Source: JAVJUS01 sp040220455 (GTDB lineage: Bacteria; Pseudomonadota; Alphaproteobacteria; DSM-16000; Inquilinaceae). From it: a stretch of DNA of 64,000 nt. The notes beneath the pieces were generated by a model, which ran no database searches, had not been told where the DNA came from, and was given only the letters and a program-made list of their open reading frames with translations. Location of the stretch: NCBI GenBank assembly GCA_040220455.1, contig JAVJUS010000075.1, positions 75,909 to 139,908 on the forward strand, written 5' to 3'. Shown piece by piece: positions 32,184 to 41,540 of this stretch; the first letter of the stretch is position 1; each line of letters begins with the position of its first letter. Position numbers and translations under genes: made by a program.

Positions 32184-34274
32184 ATGGCCGAATTCCTGCT
32201 CGAGCTCTTCTCCGAGGAGATCCCGGCGCGCATGCAGGCGCGCGCCGCCGCCGATCTCGACCGCCTGGTGCGCGAGGGGCTGGGCGAGGCCGGGCTGGAG
32301 CCCGGGCGGACCGAGGCCCACGCCACGCCCCGGCGCCTCGCCCTGGTGGTCGAAGGCCTGCCGGCTGCCACCCCGGACGTGGTGGAGGAGCGCAAGGGCC
32401 CCAAGGCCGACGCGCCCCGGAAGGCGATCGACGGGTTCCTGCGCGCGACCGGCCTGACGCTCGACCAGTGCGAGAAGCGGGATACCGGCAAGGGCGAGGT
32501 CTGGTTCGCCGTTCTTAACAAGCCGGGCCGGCCGACCCCGGCGGTGCTGGCGGAGATCGTCGGCAAGGTGCTGACCGGCCTGCCCTGGCCGAAGAGCATG
32601 GTGACGGGGGAGGGGCGGTTTCGCTGGGTCCGCCCGCTGCACCACGTGCTGGCCGTGTTCGACGGCGCGCCGCTGACCGGGACCGTGGAGCCCGAGCCGC
32701 ATACCCGCTTCGTCTTTACCGGAGAGACCCGAGGCCATCGCTTCCTGGCGCCCGACAGCTTCGCCGTCGACGGCTTCGCGGCCTATCGCGACGGCCTGCG
32801 CGCGGCGCGGGTGATCCTGGACCGCGAGGAGCGCAAGCGCCTGATCGAGGCCGAGGCGAAGCGCCTGGCCGGCGAGGCGGGCCTGATCCTGCGCGACGAT
32901 CCGGGCCTCGTCGACGAGGTCGCCGGGTTGGTCGAGTGGCCGGTCGCCCATCTGGGCCGGATCGACGACGCCTTCATGGTCGTCCCGGAGGAGGTGCTGA
33001 TCGCCTCCATGCGCGGCCACCAGCGCTATTTTGCCTGCCTGGACGCCGAGGGCCGGCTGGCGCCGCGCTTCGTGGTCGTCGCCAACACCGAGACGGCGGA
33101 CGGCGGCGCGGCAGTGGTGGCGGGCAATGAGCGCGTGCTGCGCGCCCGGCTGGCCGATGCCCGGTTCTTCTGGGACCAGGATCGCAAGACGCCGCTGGCC
33201 GACCGGGTGCCGGCGCTGGGCGAGGTGGTGTTCCACGCCCGCCTCGGCACCATGGCGGACAAGGTCGAGCGCATGGCGGCGCTCGCCGCCGACCTGTCGG
33301 GCTTCTTGCCGGGCGCCGACCGGGATCGGGTGCGCAGCGCCGCGACGCTGGCCAAGGCCGATCTCGTCACCGGCATGGTCGGGGAGTTCCCCGAGCTCCA
33401 GGGCGTCATGGGCCGATACTACGCTCTGGAGGAGGGTGAGGATGCGGATGTGGCGGAGGCGCTGGCGCTCCACTACGCCCCGGTCGGCCCGACCGACGCC
33501 TGCCCCTCGGCGCCGACGGCCGTCTGTGTCGCGCTGGCCGACAAGATCGACACCCTTGTCGGCTTCTTCGCGATCGACGAGAAGCCGACCGGCAGCCGCG
33601 ATCCCTACGCCCTGCGTCGGGCCGCGCTGGGCGTCATCCGCCTGGTGCTGGAAAACGGCCTGCGCCTGCCCCTCGGCCGCGCTTTCGCAACGGCGGCGGG
33701 GCTCTATGGCGACCGGCTCGACGAGTCGATGAAGGCCGCGGCGCAAGCGGCGCTGCCCGGCTTCTTCGCCGACCGGCTCAAGGTCGCGCTGCGCGAGCGC
33801 GGGGTGCGCCACGACCTGATCGACGCGGTCTTCGGGCTGACCGGGGAGGACGACCTGGTGCGCCTGATGGCGCGGGTCGACGCCCTGGCGGCCTTCGTCG
33901 CCGGGGAGGACGGGGCGAATCTGCTCACCGCCTATCGCCGCGCCGCGAATATCGTGCGCATCGAAAGCAAGCGCGACGGTGTCGACCATGCCGAGCGCGC
34001 GGTCGACGGGTCGCTGCTGGCCGAGCCGGCGGAGATCGCGCTGGCCGCCCGGCTCGGCGACGCGCGCGAGGTGCTGTCGAACCAGCTCGCCACCGAGGCC
34101 TTCGGCCCGGCGATGCAGACGCTGGCCGCCCTGCGGCCGGCCGTCGACGCCTTCTTCGACGAGGTGACCGTGAACACCGACGCCGCGGACCGTCGGGCCA
34201 ACCGTCTGGCGCTGCTGGCGTCGATCGGTGCAACCATGAACGGTGTCGCGGATTTCTCTCGCGTGGAAGGCTGA
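32184..34274 (+). CDS. glyS: Glycine--tRNA ligase beta subunit
   Basis: A 696-residue tRNA-binding subunit with normal length. It opens with MAEFLLELFSEEIPARMQ, contains the family segments RKAIDGFLRATGL and FTGETRGHRF, and has the C-terminal anticodon-binding region with RRAANIVRI. The gene is 13 bases after glyQ and is co-transcribed with it. Confidence 0.97.
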   Translation: MAEFLLELFSEEIPARMQARAAADLDRLVREGLGEAGLEPGRTEAHATPRRLALVVEGLPAATPDVVEERKGPKADAPRKAIDGFLRATGLTLDQCEKRDTGKGEVWFAVLNKPGRPTPAVLAEIVGKVLTGLPWPKSMVTGEGRFRWVRPLHHVLAVFDGAPLTGTVEPEPHTRFVFTGETRGHRFLAPDSFAVDGFAAYRDGLRAARVILDREERKRLIEAEAKRLAGEAGLILRDDPGLVDEVAGLVEWPVAHLGRIDDAFMVVPEEVLIASMRGHQRYFACLDAEGRLAPRFVVVANTETADGGAAVVAGNERVLRARLADARFFWDQDRKTPLADRVPALGEVVFHARLGTMADKVERMAALAADLSGFLPGADRDRVRSAATLAKADLVTGMVGEFPELQGVMGRYYALEEGEDADVAEALALHYAPVGPTDACPSAPTAVCVALADKIDTLVGFFAIDEKPTGSRDPYALRRAALGVIRLVLENGLRLPLGRAFATAAGLYGDRLDESMKAAAQAALPGFFADRLKVALRERGVRHDLIDAVFGLTGEDDLVRLMARVDALAAFVAGEDGANLLTAYRRAANIVRIESKRDGVDHAERAVDGSLLAEPAEIALAARLGDAREVLSNQLATEAFGPAMQTLAALRPAVDAFFDEVTVNTDAADRRANRLALLASIGATMNGVADFSRVEG

Positions 34275-34468
34275 TATCCCCTCGATGGGGTAGGGCCGGC
34301 CTATCCGGCAGGTCCACTTTCGAAAGGAAAGCGACCGGAACGAAATCGCGTTACAGTGGAGCCTCGGCCGCGCGCAACCGCGACGACGGGTCGGGGCGGA
34401 GGGCGGATCGTTTGGGAGGACGGCCGGCCTCTAGCGAGCGCACCGGAATTCGGGGAGTGATTTTCGCG

Positions 34469-37177
34469 ATGAAGAAATGGGTCTACAGCTTCGGCGACGG
34501 CCATGCCGACGGCTCGCGCGAGCAGCGCGACCTGCTCGGCGGCAAGGGCGCCAATCTGGCGGAGATGAGCCGGCTCGGCCTGCCCGTGCCGCCCGGCTTC
34601 ACGATCTCGACCGAGGTCTGCACCCACTATTACGCCAATGACCGGCAGTACCCCTCGGACCTGAAGGACCAGGTCGAGGGCGCGCTCGGCCGGGTCGAGG
34701 ACCGGGTCGGCATGCGCTTCGGCGACCCGAACGACCCGCTGCTGGTCTCGGTCCGGTCCGGCGCGCGGGCCTCGATGCCGGGGATGATGGACACGGTCCT
34801 CAACCTCGGGCTCAACGATTCGACGGTCGAGGGGCTGGCCCGCAAAACCGGCGACGCGCGCTTCGCCTATGACAGCTACCGCCGGTTCATCCAGATGTAC
34901 GGCGACGTCGTGCTCGGCGTGGAGCACTTCCGCTTCGAGGACGTGCTGGAGACCCACAAGCGGTCCAAGGGCGTCGATCTCGACACCAAGCTGACGGCGG
35001 AGGACTGGAAGGAGGTCATCGAGGCGTTCAAGAAGATCGTCCGCGAGGACGTCGAGACGCCCTTCCCGCAGGACGCGCACGAGCAGCTCTGGGGCGCCAT
35101 CGGCGCCGTCTTCGGAAGCTGGAAGAACCAGCGTGCCGACACCTACCGCCGGCTGCACAACATCCCGGAGAGCTGGGGCACGGCCGTCAACGTCCAGGCC
35201 ATGGTGTTCGGCAACATGGGCGAGGACTGCGCGACCGGCGTGGCCTTCACGCGCAACCCCTCGACCGGCGAGAACGCCTTCTACGGCGAGTACCTGGTCA
35301 ACGCCCAGGGCGAGGACGTGGTCGCCGGCATCCGCACCCCGCAGTACCTGACCCGGGAATCGCGGGAGAACGGTGGCTCGAACCTTCCGTCCATGGAAGA
35401 GGCGATGCCGGAGACGTTCGAGCAGCTCTGCGAGGTGCGCGAGCGGCTCGAGACCCACTACACCGACATGCAGGACATCGAGTTCACGGTCCAGCAGGGC
35501 AAGCTCTGGCTGCTGCAGACGCGCAACGGCAAGCGCACCGCGCCCGCGGCGCTGAAGATCGCGGTCGATCTCTGCGAGGAGGGCAAGATCGACCGGGAGA
35601 CGGCGGTCGGCCGGGTCGAGCCCGCGGCGCTCGACCAGCTCCTGCACCCGACGCTCGACCCCGACGCCGAGCGTGACGTCATCTCGCGCGGCCTGCCGGC
35701 CTCGCCGGGCGCGGCCTCGGGCAAGATCGTCTTCACCGCCGACGAGGCCGAGGACCTGGCCCATCTGGGCGAGCGGGTCATCCTGGTGCGCGAGGAGACG
35801 AGCCCCGAGGACATCCACGGCATGCACGCCGCGGCGGGCATCCTGACGACGCGCGGCGGCATGACCAGCCACGCCGCCGTGGTCGCCCGCGGCATGGGCC
35901 GGCCCTGCGTCTCCGGCGCGGGCGAGCTGCGCATCGACCGGGCCGGGGGCACCGTCACCGTGCGCGACGTCACCCTGAAGGCCGGCGACATGCTGACCAT
36001 CGACGGCGCGACCGGCGAGGTGATGCGCGGCGAGGTGCCGACGATCAAGCCGCAGCTCTCCGGCGACTTCGCCACGCTGATGGGCTGGGCCGATTCCCTG
36101 CGTCGCATGCGGGTGCGCGCCAACGCGGAGACCCCGGCCGACGCCCGCACGGCGGTCGAGTTCGGCGCCGAGGGCATCGGGCTGTGCCGGACCGAGCACA
36201 TGTTCTTCGAGGCCGACCGCATCGTCGCCATGCGCCGCATGATCGTTGCGGACACCGAGGCCGAGCGGCGCTCGGCGCTGGCCGAGCTGCTGCCGATGCA
36301 GCGCGCGGACTTCGTCGAGCTGTTCACCATCATGCGCGGCCTGCCGGTGACGATCCGCCTGCTCGACCCGCCGCTGCACGAGTTCCTGCCCCGCTCGGAG
36401 GAGGAGATCGCCGAAGTCGCCCGGGCGGCCAATGTCGACGCCGGCAAGATCCGCCAGCGCTCGCGCGACCTGCACGAGTCGAATCCGATGCTCGGCCATC
36501 GCGGCTGCCGACTCGGCATCTCCTATCCGGAGATCTACGAGATGCAGGTCCGCGCCATCTTCGAGGCGGTCGAGGAGGTGCGCCAGCAGTCGGGCGACAC
36601 GGTCACGCCGGAGATCATGATCCCGCTCGCCGTGTCGCGCCGGGAGCTCGAGATCCTAAAGGAGATGGTCATCCGCGTGGCGGGCGAGGTCGAGCGCGAG
36701 AAGGGCACCAAGCTGACCTTCCTGGTCGGCACCATGGTCGAGCTGCCGCGCGCGGCGCTCAGGGCCGACGAGCTGGCCGAGCCGGCGGAGTTCTTCAGCT
36801 TCGGCACCAACGACCTGACCCAGACCACCTTCGGCATCAGCCGGGACGACGCGGCGACATTCCTGCCGCACTACCAGGCCCAGCACATCATGGAGCAGGA
36901 TCCGTTCGTCACGCTCGACCAGGATGGCGTGGGCGAGCTGGTCTCCATCGGCGTCGAGCGCGGGCGCAGGACCCGGCCCGACATCAAGCTCGGCATCTGC
37001 GGCGAGCACGGCGGCGATCCGGCCTCGATCGGCTTCTGCGAGTCGGTCGGTCTCGACTACGTGAGCTGTTCGCCGTACCGCGTGCCGATCGCCCGGCTGG
37101 CCGCGGCGCAAGCCTCGCTGGAGGCCCGGGCTCGGTCGGCGAAGGCCAAGGACCCGGCACCGGCGGCGGGCGAATGA
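34469..37177 (+). CDS. ppdK: Pyruvate, phosphate dikinase
   Basis: A 902-residue enzyme converting pyruvate, ATP and phosphate to phosphoenolpyruvate, AMP and PPi. The N-terminal ATP-grasp domain begins KKWVYSFGDG and contains LLGGKGANLAEM. The central swivelling phosphohistidine domain carries GGMTSHAAVVARGMG with the catalytic His. The C-terminal PEP-utilising barrel has the catalytic Cys in GICGEHGGDP. GGGGAG eleven bases ahead of ATG 34469 supports the start. It is placed after glyQS, as in other alphaproteobacteria, with a 194-base gap that probably holds its own promoter. It serves gluconeogenesis or reversible glycolysis. Confidence 0.97.
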   Translation: MKKWVYSFGDGHADGSREQRDLLGGKGANLAEMSRLGLPVPPGFTISTEVCTHYYANDRQYPSDLKDQVEGALGRVEDRVGMRFGDPNDPLLVSVRSGARASMPGMMDTVLNLGLNDSTVEGLARKTGDARFAYDSYRRFIQMYGDVVLGVEHFRFEDVLETHKRSKGVDLDTKLTAEDWKEVIEAFKKIVREDVETPFPQDAHEQLWGAIGAVFGSWKNQRADTYRRLHNIPESWGTAVNVQAMVFGNMGEDCATGVAFTRNPSTGENAFYGEYLVNAQGEDVVAGIRTPQYLTRESRENGGSNLPSMEEAMPETFEQLCEVRERLETHYTDMQDIEFTVQQGKLWLLQTRNGKRTAPAALKIAVDLCEEGKIDRETAVGRVEPAALDQLLHPTLDPDAERDVISRGLPASPGAASGKIVFTADEAEDLAHLGERVILVREETSPEDIHGMHAAAGILTTRGGMTSHAAVVARGMGRPCVSGAGELRIDRAGGTVTVRDVTLKAGDMLTIDGATGEVMRGEVPTIKPQLSGDFATLMGWADSLRRMRVRANAETPADARTAVEFGAEGIGLCRTEHMFFEADRIVAMRRMIVADTEAERRSALAELLPMQRADFVELFTIMRGLPVTIRLLDPPLHEFLPRSEEEIAEVARAANVDAGKIRQRSRDLHESNPMLGHRGCRLGISYPEIYEMQVRAIFEAVEEVRQQSGDTVTPEIMIPLAVSRRELEILKEMVIRVAGEVEREKGTKLTFLVGTMVELPRAALRADELAEPAEFFSFGTNDLTQTTFGISRDDAATFLPHYQAQHIMEQDPFVTLDQDGVGELVSIGVERGRRTRPDIKLGICGEHGGDPASIGFCESVGLDYVSCSPYRVPIARLAAAQASLEARARSAKAKDPAPAAGE

Positions 37178-37338
37178 CGCGACGGGCCGGGCGCCCGCCG
37201 CGCTCGGCCCGACCCCGTCCGATTCCCGTCGCCTCCCACGGGGAAGCATCCGGGCCCCGCCGCGACCGGGCGGCGGTTGCCAGCCGGTGCGCCCGCCTGC
37301 GAGAGTAGGGCGTCCCGCCGCCCCCGGAGCCGCTCCCG

Positions 37339-38448
37339 ATGGACCTGGTCCGCGACTGGTTTCGCCGACATCTCAACGACCCGCAGGTCGTCGTCCTGAC
37401 GGTCCTGCTGATCGTCATCACGCTCGGCATCCTCTTCGTCGCAGACATGCTGGTGCCGGTGATCGCCGCGCTGGTGATCGCCTATCTGCTCCAGGGCATC
37501 GTCGCGCGGGTCGAGCGCGCGGGCGTGCCGCACCTGATCGCGGTGATCACCGTCTTCCTGGCGTTCCTCGCCTTCGTCGCCTTCGTCGGCCTCGCCATCA
37601 TTCCGCTGCTGGTCAACCAGATCCGCGCGCTCGTCCAGCAGGTGCCCTCGATGCTGGTCGAGGCGCAGGACATCCTGCACCGGCTGCCCGAACGCTACCC
37701 GACCTTCTTCACCGAGGCCCAGATCGACCAGTTCATCGGCTCGGTGCGCTCGGGCGTGGTGGCCGGCAGCCAGGCGTTGCTGTCCTACTCGGTCGCCTCG
37801 CTGGTCGGCGTGGTGACGCTGCTCGTCTACGCCATCCTGGTTCCGTTCCTCGTGTTCTTCATGCTCAAGGACGGCGACCGGATCGTCGCGTGGATGACCG
37901 CCTTCCTGCCGCGCGAGCGTCACCTGACGGCGCAGGTCTGGCAGGAGGTGGACGAGCAGCTCGGCAACTTCGTGCGCGGCAAGTTCTGGGAGATCCTGAT
38001 CGTCGGGGCGGCGACCTACGTCACCTTCTTCTTCCTGGGCGTCCAATACGCCCTGCTGCTGGCCGTCCTGACGGGCGTGTCCGTGCTGATCCCCTATGTC
38101 GGCGCGACGGTGGTCACCCTGCCGGTGGCGCTGCTCGCCTATTTCCAGTTCGGCTGGTCGATCGAGTTCGCCTATGTCCTGATTGCCTACGGGGTGATCC
38201 AGGCGCTCGACGGCAACGTCCTGGTGCCGATCCTCTTCTCCGAGGCGGTCAGCCTGCACCCGGTCGCGATCATCGTCGCCATCCTGTTTTTCGGCGGGCT
38301 GTGGGGCTTCTGGGGCGTTTTCTTCGCCATTCCGCTGGCCACGGTCGTCCAGGCGGTGATCCGCGCCTGGCCGCGACGCAGCCGGCGCGGACGCGACGCG
38401 GCGGAGCGGCCGGAGTCCCGCGCCTCGCCCGGCGAGGCGGCGCAATAG
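37339..38448 (+). CDS. AI-2E family transporter (PerM-like)
   Basis: A 369-residue membrane protein with about eight transmembrane helices. Typical features are the N-terminal helices after HLNDPQVVVLTVLLIVI, an amphipathic middle region (LVEAQDILHRLPERYPTFF), FFMLKDGDRIVAWMTAFLPR, and the C-terminal LIPYVGATVV and GNVLVPILFSEAVSLHPVAI. The family name comes from autoinducer-2 exporters, but many members have other roles such as sodium/proton exchange. It stands alone, and the hydrolase gene follows after 20 bases. Confidence 0.88.
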   Translation: MDLVRDWFRRHLNDPQVVVLTVLLIVITLGILFVADMLVPVIAALVIAYLLQGIVARVERAGVPHLIAVITVFLAFLAFVAFVGLAIIPLLVNQIRALVQQVPSMLVEAQDILHRLPERYPTFFTEAQIDQFIGSVRSGVVAGSQALLSYSVASLVGVVTLLVYAILVPFLVFFMLKDGDRIVAWMTAFLPRERHLTAQVWQEVDEQLGNFVRGKFWEILIVGAATYVTFFFLGVQYALLLAVLTGVSVLIPYVGATVVTLPVALLAYFQFGWSIEFAYVLIAYGVIQALDGNVLVPILFSEAVSLHPVAIIVAILFFGGLWGFWGVFFAIPLATVVQAVIRAWPRRSRRGRDAAERPESRASPGEAAQ

Positions 38449-38468
38449 CCGCGCCGGGGCGCCCGCCC

Positions 38469-39398
38469 ATGGACCTCTCCGATTTCACGACGGCTGACGG
38501 CACGCGCCTGCGGGTGGGATCCTGGCCCGCGCCGGCCGGCCGGCCGGCGCGGGGCACGGCGCTGCTGCTCAACGGCCGCAGCGAGTTCGTCGAGAAGCAT
38601 GCCGCCAGCGCCGAGGCTCTGGTCGAGCGCGGTTTCGCGGTCCATTCGCTCGACTGGCGCGGCCAGGGCTCCAGCGACCGGCCGCTGCCCCAGCGCCAGC
38701 GCGGCCATGTCGAGGATTTCGGCGTCCTGGCCACCGATCTGCAGGCGCTGGTCGAGGCGCGGGGCCTTGCCGGCGAGGCGGCAAGGCCGCTGATCGTGCT
38801 CGCCCATTCCATGGGCGGCCACGTGGCGCTGCGATGGCTTGCCGGCTGGCCGGGCCAGGCTGCGGCGGCGGTCCTGGTCTCGCCCATGGTGCTGGTGTCG
38901 GTGCCGGGGCTCGCCCACGCGCCGGAGGCGACGGTGGCGCCGATGCGCGCCTTCGCCCGCCTTGCCGTGCGCCGCGGACGCGGCCGGCACTACGCGCTGG
39001 GGCAGGGCGACTACGAGCCGGGAACCTGGCGTTTCGCCGGCAATCGGTTGACCGGCGATCCGGCCCGCTTCGAGGTGCACCGGGAGGCCTTCGACACGCG
39101 CGAGGACCTGCGCCTGGGCGGCGTGACCTGGAGCTGGCTCGACGCCGCCTTCCGGTCGAGCCGGTTGATCCTCGACCGCGAGCAGGCCCGCCGCATCACG
39201 CTGCCGGTGCTGATCGCCTCGGCCGGGCGGGAGGTGCTGGTCAGCACGCGGGCGCAGCGGCGGCTGGCGTCGATCCTGCCGGACGCCCGGCTGATCGAGT
39301 ACCCCGACGCCTTCCACGAGATCCTGATGGAACGCGAGGCGATCCGATCGGCCTTCTGGTCGGATTTCGACACATTCCTCGCCGAGCATGGGATCTGA
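38469..39398 (+). CDS. Alpha/beta hydrolase, lysophospholipase/monoglyceride lipase-like
   Basis: A 309-residue soluble hydrolase. LLLNGRSEFVEKH is followed by VHSLDWRGQGSSDR, the nucleophile elbow is HSMGGH with the Ser, and the catalytic His is in PDAFHEILME. The acid position, usually Asp in A-G-R-D, reads GREVLV here, so a Glu appears to replace Asp, a conservative change. The family hydrolyses lysophospholipids or monoacylglycerols; the substrate here is not known. The gene is downstream of the AI-2E-type permease, 20 bases away, and is probably co-transcribed. Confidence 0.83.
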   Translation: MDLSDFTTADGTRLRVGSWPAPAGRPARGTALLLNGRSEFVEKHAASAEALVERGFAVHSLDWRGQGSSDRPLPQRQRGHVEDFGVLATDLQALVEARGLAGEAARPLIVLAHSMGGHVALRWLAGWPGQAAAAVLVSPMVLVSVPGLAHAPEATVAPMRAFARLAVRRGRGRHYALGQGDYEPGTWRFAGNRLTGDPARFEVHREAFDTREDLRLGGVTWSWLDAAFRSSRLILDREQARRITLPVLIASAGREVLVSTRAQRRLASILPDARLIEYPDAFHEILMEREAIRSAFWSDFDTFLAEHGI

Positions 39399-39451
39399 CC
39401 GGCTCGCCGCCGCCCCGGCCCGAGCCCGCTCGTCGGATCGGAGTCATCACC

Positions 39452-40204
39452 GTGCCCCAGCCCCCCGCCGCGCCGGGCCGGCGCCGCATCCTCGCGGCCG
39501 GGCTGGTCGCCGCCGGCACCGTTCTCCTGCCCACGGCCGGCTCGCGCGCGCCGGCGCAGGAGGGCACACCGCCCGAGACGCCGCCGGCGGGCGAGGGGGC
39601 CGGACCGGTCGACCTCGAACTCCTGCTGGCGCTCGACGGCTCGGAGAGCATTTCGACCAACACGCTGGCCTTCCAGCTTCGCGGCCACGCCGCGGCCTTT
39701 CGCGAGCCGTCGGTGGTCGAGGCGATCACGCGCGGGCCGCGGGGCGCCATCGCGGTCGCGGCCGTCGCCTGGTCGGGGCCCGGCCGTATCGATCCGCTGG
39801 TGCCCTGGGCGCGGGTGCACGACCCGCTGTCCTCGGTCGCCTTCGCTGGCGCGATCGACGCCGCGCCGCGCGACGTGCGTCTCGGCTCCACCGCCATCGG
39901 CAGCGCGATCGTCGGCTGCCTGCCGCTGTTCGAGGGCAACGGCTTCGCCGCGCCGCGCCGGACCATCGACCTGGTCTCGAACGGCTTCTCGAACAGCGGG
40001 CTGGCCACGGACAAGGCGCGGGCGGCTGCCGAGGTGGCCGGCGTGACCGTCAATGCGCTGGCGATCCTCAACGAATTCCCGTGGCTGGAAGACTATTTCC
40101 GGGCCGAAGTGATCGCCGGCCTCGGCGCCTTCACCCGCTCCGCCGCCGACTACGACAGCTTCGCCGAGGCCCTGCGCGCCAAGCTGATCGAGGAGATCGT
40201 GTGA
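39452..40204 (+). CDS. DUF1194 family von Willebrand A-like exported protein
   Basis: A 250-residue exported protein. The N-terminus GRRRILAAGLVAAG resembles a signal peptide with an Arg cluster (possibly Tat), with cleavage near RAPAQEG. A vWA-like domain follows, with the metal-site motif D-G-S-E-S (Asp62, Ser64, Ser66), then TIDLVSNGFSNSG and ALAILNE. DUF1194 proteins are mostly alphaproteobacterial and uncharacterised. I chose the GTG at 39452, with GGAG about ten bases upstream; no ATG is available near it. Confidence 0.8.
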   Translation: MPQPPAAPGRRRILAAGLVAAGTVLLPTAGSRAPAQEGTPPETPPAGEGAGPVDLELLLALDGSESISTNTLAFQLRGHAAAFREPSVVEAITRGPRGAIAVAAVAWSGPGRIDPLVPWARVHDPLSSVAFAGAIDAAPRDVRLGSTAIGSAIVGCLPLFEGNGFAAPRRTIDLVSNGFSNSGLATDKARAAAEVAGVTVNALAILNEFPWLEDYFRAEVIAGLGAFTRSAADYDSFAEALRAKLIEEIV

Positions 40205-40256
40205 GCGGGCAGGGCGCTGTCGGCTGCCCTGAGCTCGTTTCGATTCTCCATACGCC

Positions 40257-40373
40257 GTCATCCCCGCGAAAGCGGGGATCCATCGGCGCTGACCGCCGAT
40301 CTTGATGGCGAGTCAGGCGTTTGTGACCGTCGCTACAGCCGGCTGCCTGGATTCCCGCTTTCGCGGGAATGAC
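40257..40373. repeat. Dispersed palindromic repeat (inverted arms of 26 bases)
   Basis: Arms at 40257-40282 and 40348-40373 are inverted copies with two mismatches in 26 bases. Each contains its own small palindrome (CCCGCGAAAGCGGG type). This arm sequence is a well-known dispersed intergenic repeat in proteobacterial genomes. It lies in the 244-base gap between the DUF1194 gene and the convergent ygfZ-type gene, where it could form a strong bidirectional hairpin. The 65-base centre shows no gene. Confidence 0.85.
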
Positions 40374-40448
40374 GAATGAAAGCCTACAAAGGACGAGGGC
40401 GTAGTCATGTCGACAGGGCGCCAGCGATCCCGACTTTGACGCACCGTC

Positions 40449-41342
40449 CTAGAACGTCGCCCAGGCGGGTTTTTCCGGGTGCAGGGCGATGCCGTCGGCG
40501 TCGAGCGTCGCGGCGTCCTCCAGCGCGTCGAGGCGGATCGAGGCGAGAGCCAGGCCGCCCTCGGCGGTCGCCAGACCCGAGCGAAGCTCGCCCACCGGCT
40601 TGCCGTCGCGGGTGACCTCCGTGCCCGGCTCGGGCGGCGGGCCGTCGAGGCGCACCGGCACCAGCCGGCGCTTGACCAGGCCGCGATACTTGGTCCGCGC
40701 GGTCAGCTCCTGGCCCATGTAGCAGCCCTTCTTCCAGGCGATGCCGTTGAGCTCGTCGAAGCCGGCTTCCAGCAGGGTCGCCTTCTCGACCTCCACGTCG
40801 CGGCTGCCGTCGGGCACGCCGAGGGCCAGGCGATGGGCCTCCCAGGCCTCGCGCGGCGCCGCCTCCAGCCCGGCGGCGGAGAGCTTCTCCTCCGCCCGCT
40901 CGGCCGGCAGGATCACCCGGCCGCCGAGATCGGCCAGGCGGGGGTCGATGAAGGCGAGGCCGCCGGCGAAGGGCTGCGCCGCGCCGGCGATCGCGCCGCC
41001 GCCCAGCGCGTCCGTCGCCCCTTCGCCGAAGACCGCCGCGACCGCCCATGCATCGGTCCGGTCGGCGATCTCCACGCGCGAGCGCAGCTTGTAGACCTTG
41101 AGTCGACGCGCCAAGTCGGCCCGGCGCGAGCCCTCGCAGTCCAGCAGCAGGGCATCGCCGTGGGCGACGACGAAGAAGTCGTGCAGATACTTGCCCTGCG
41201 GCGTGAGGAAGGCGGTATGGATGGCGCGGGCGGGACCGACGGCGGCGATGTCGTTCGAGGTCAGCCCCTGCAGGAACTCGACCCTGTCCTCGCCGCCGAG
41301 GGCGAGGACGCCGCGGTCTTCGAGCAGGACATAGGAGGCCAT
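40449..41342 (-). CDS. ygfZ: YgfZ/GcvT-type folate-binding protein
   Basis: A 297-residue protein of the YgfZ (COG0354) family, which uses folate and helps iron-sulfur enzymes and tRNA modification. The diagnostic motif KGCYMGQE, with its conserved Cys, is present, and LQGLTSNDI near the N-terminus matches the GcvT-like fold. The start at ATG 41342 (MASYVLLEDRG) fits the family; the frame is open 39 bases further. It is transcribed divergently from the AcuI-type reductase. Confidence 0.88.
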   Translation of the reverse strand: MASYVLLEDRGVLALGGEDRVEFLQGLTSNDIAAVGPARAIHTAFLTPQGKYLHDFFVVAHGDALLLDCEGSRRADLARRLKVYKLRSRVEIADRTDAWAVAAVFGEGATDALGGGAIAGAAQPFAGGLAFIDPRLADLGGRVILPAERAEEKLSAAGLEAAPREAWEAHRLALGVPDGSRDVEVEKATLLEAGFDELNGIAWKKGCYMGQELTARTKYRGLVKRRLVPVRLDGPPPEPGTEVTRDGKPVGELRSGLATAEGGLALASIRLDALEDAATLDADGIALHPEKPAWATF

Positions 41343-41540
41343 GGCGGGCGGGCTTCCGGATAGGGGATCGATCGCCCGCACAAGGTGGGCCGCCCCGCCC
41401 GTGCTGGCAAGGATCGGGAAGCGAGCGGTCCCGGCCGGATCGATTTTCCCTTGCGGCGCGAACGGGCCGCCTGAACGATGGCCCCCGATTCACGCCCGGC
41501 CGGCCGTGCCGGGCGGCCCGGAAACCAGGGAGACAGCGTC

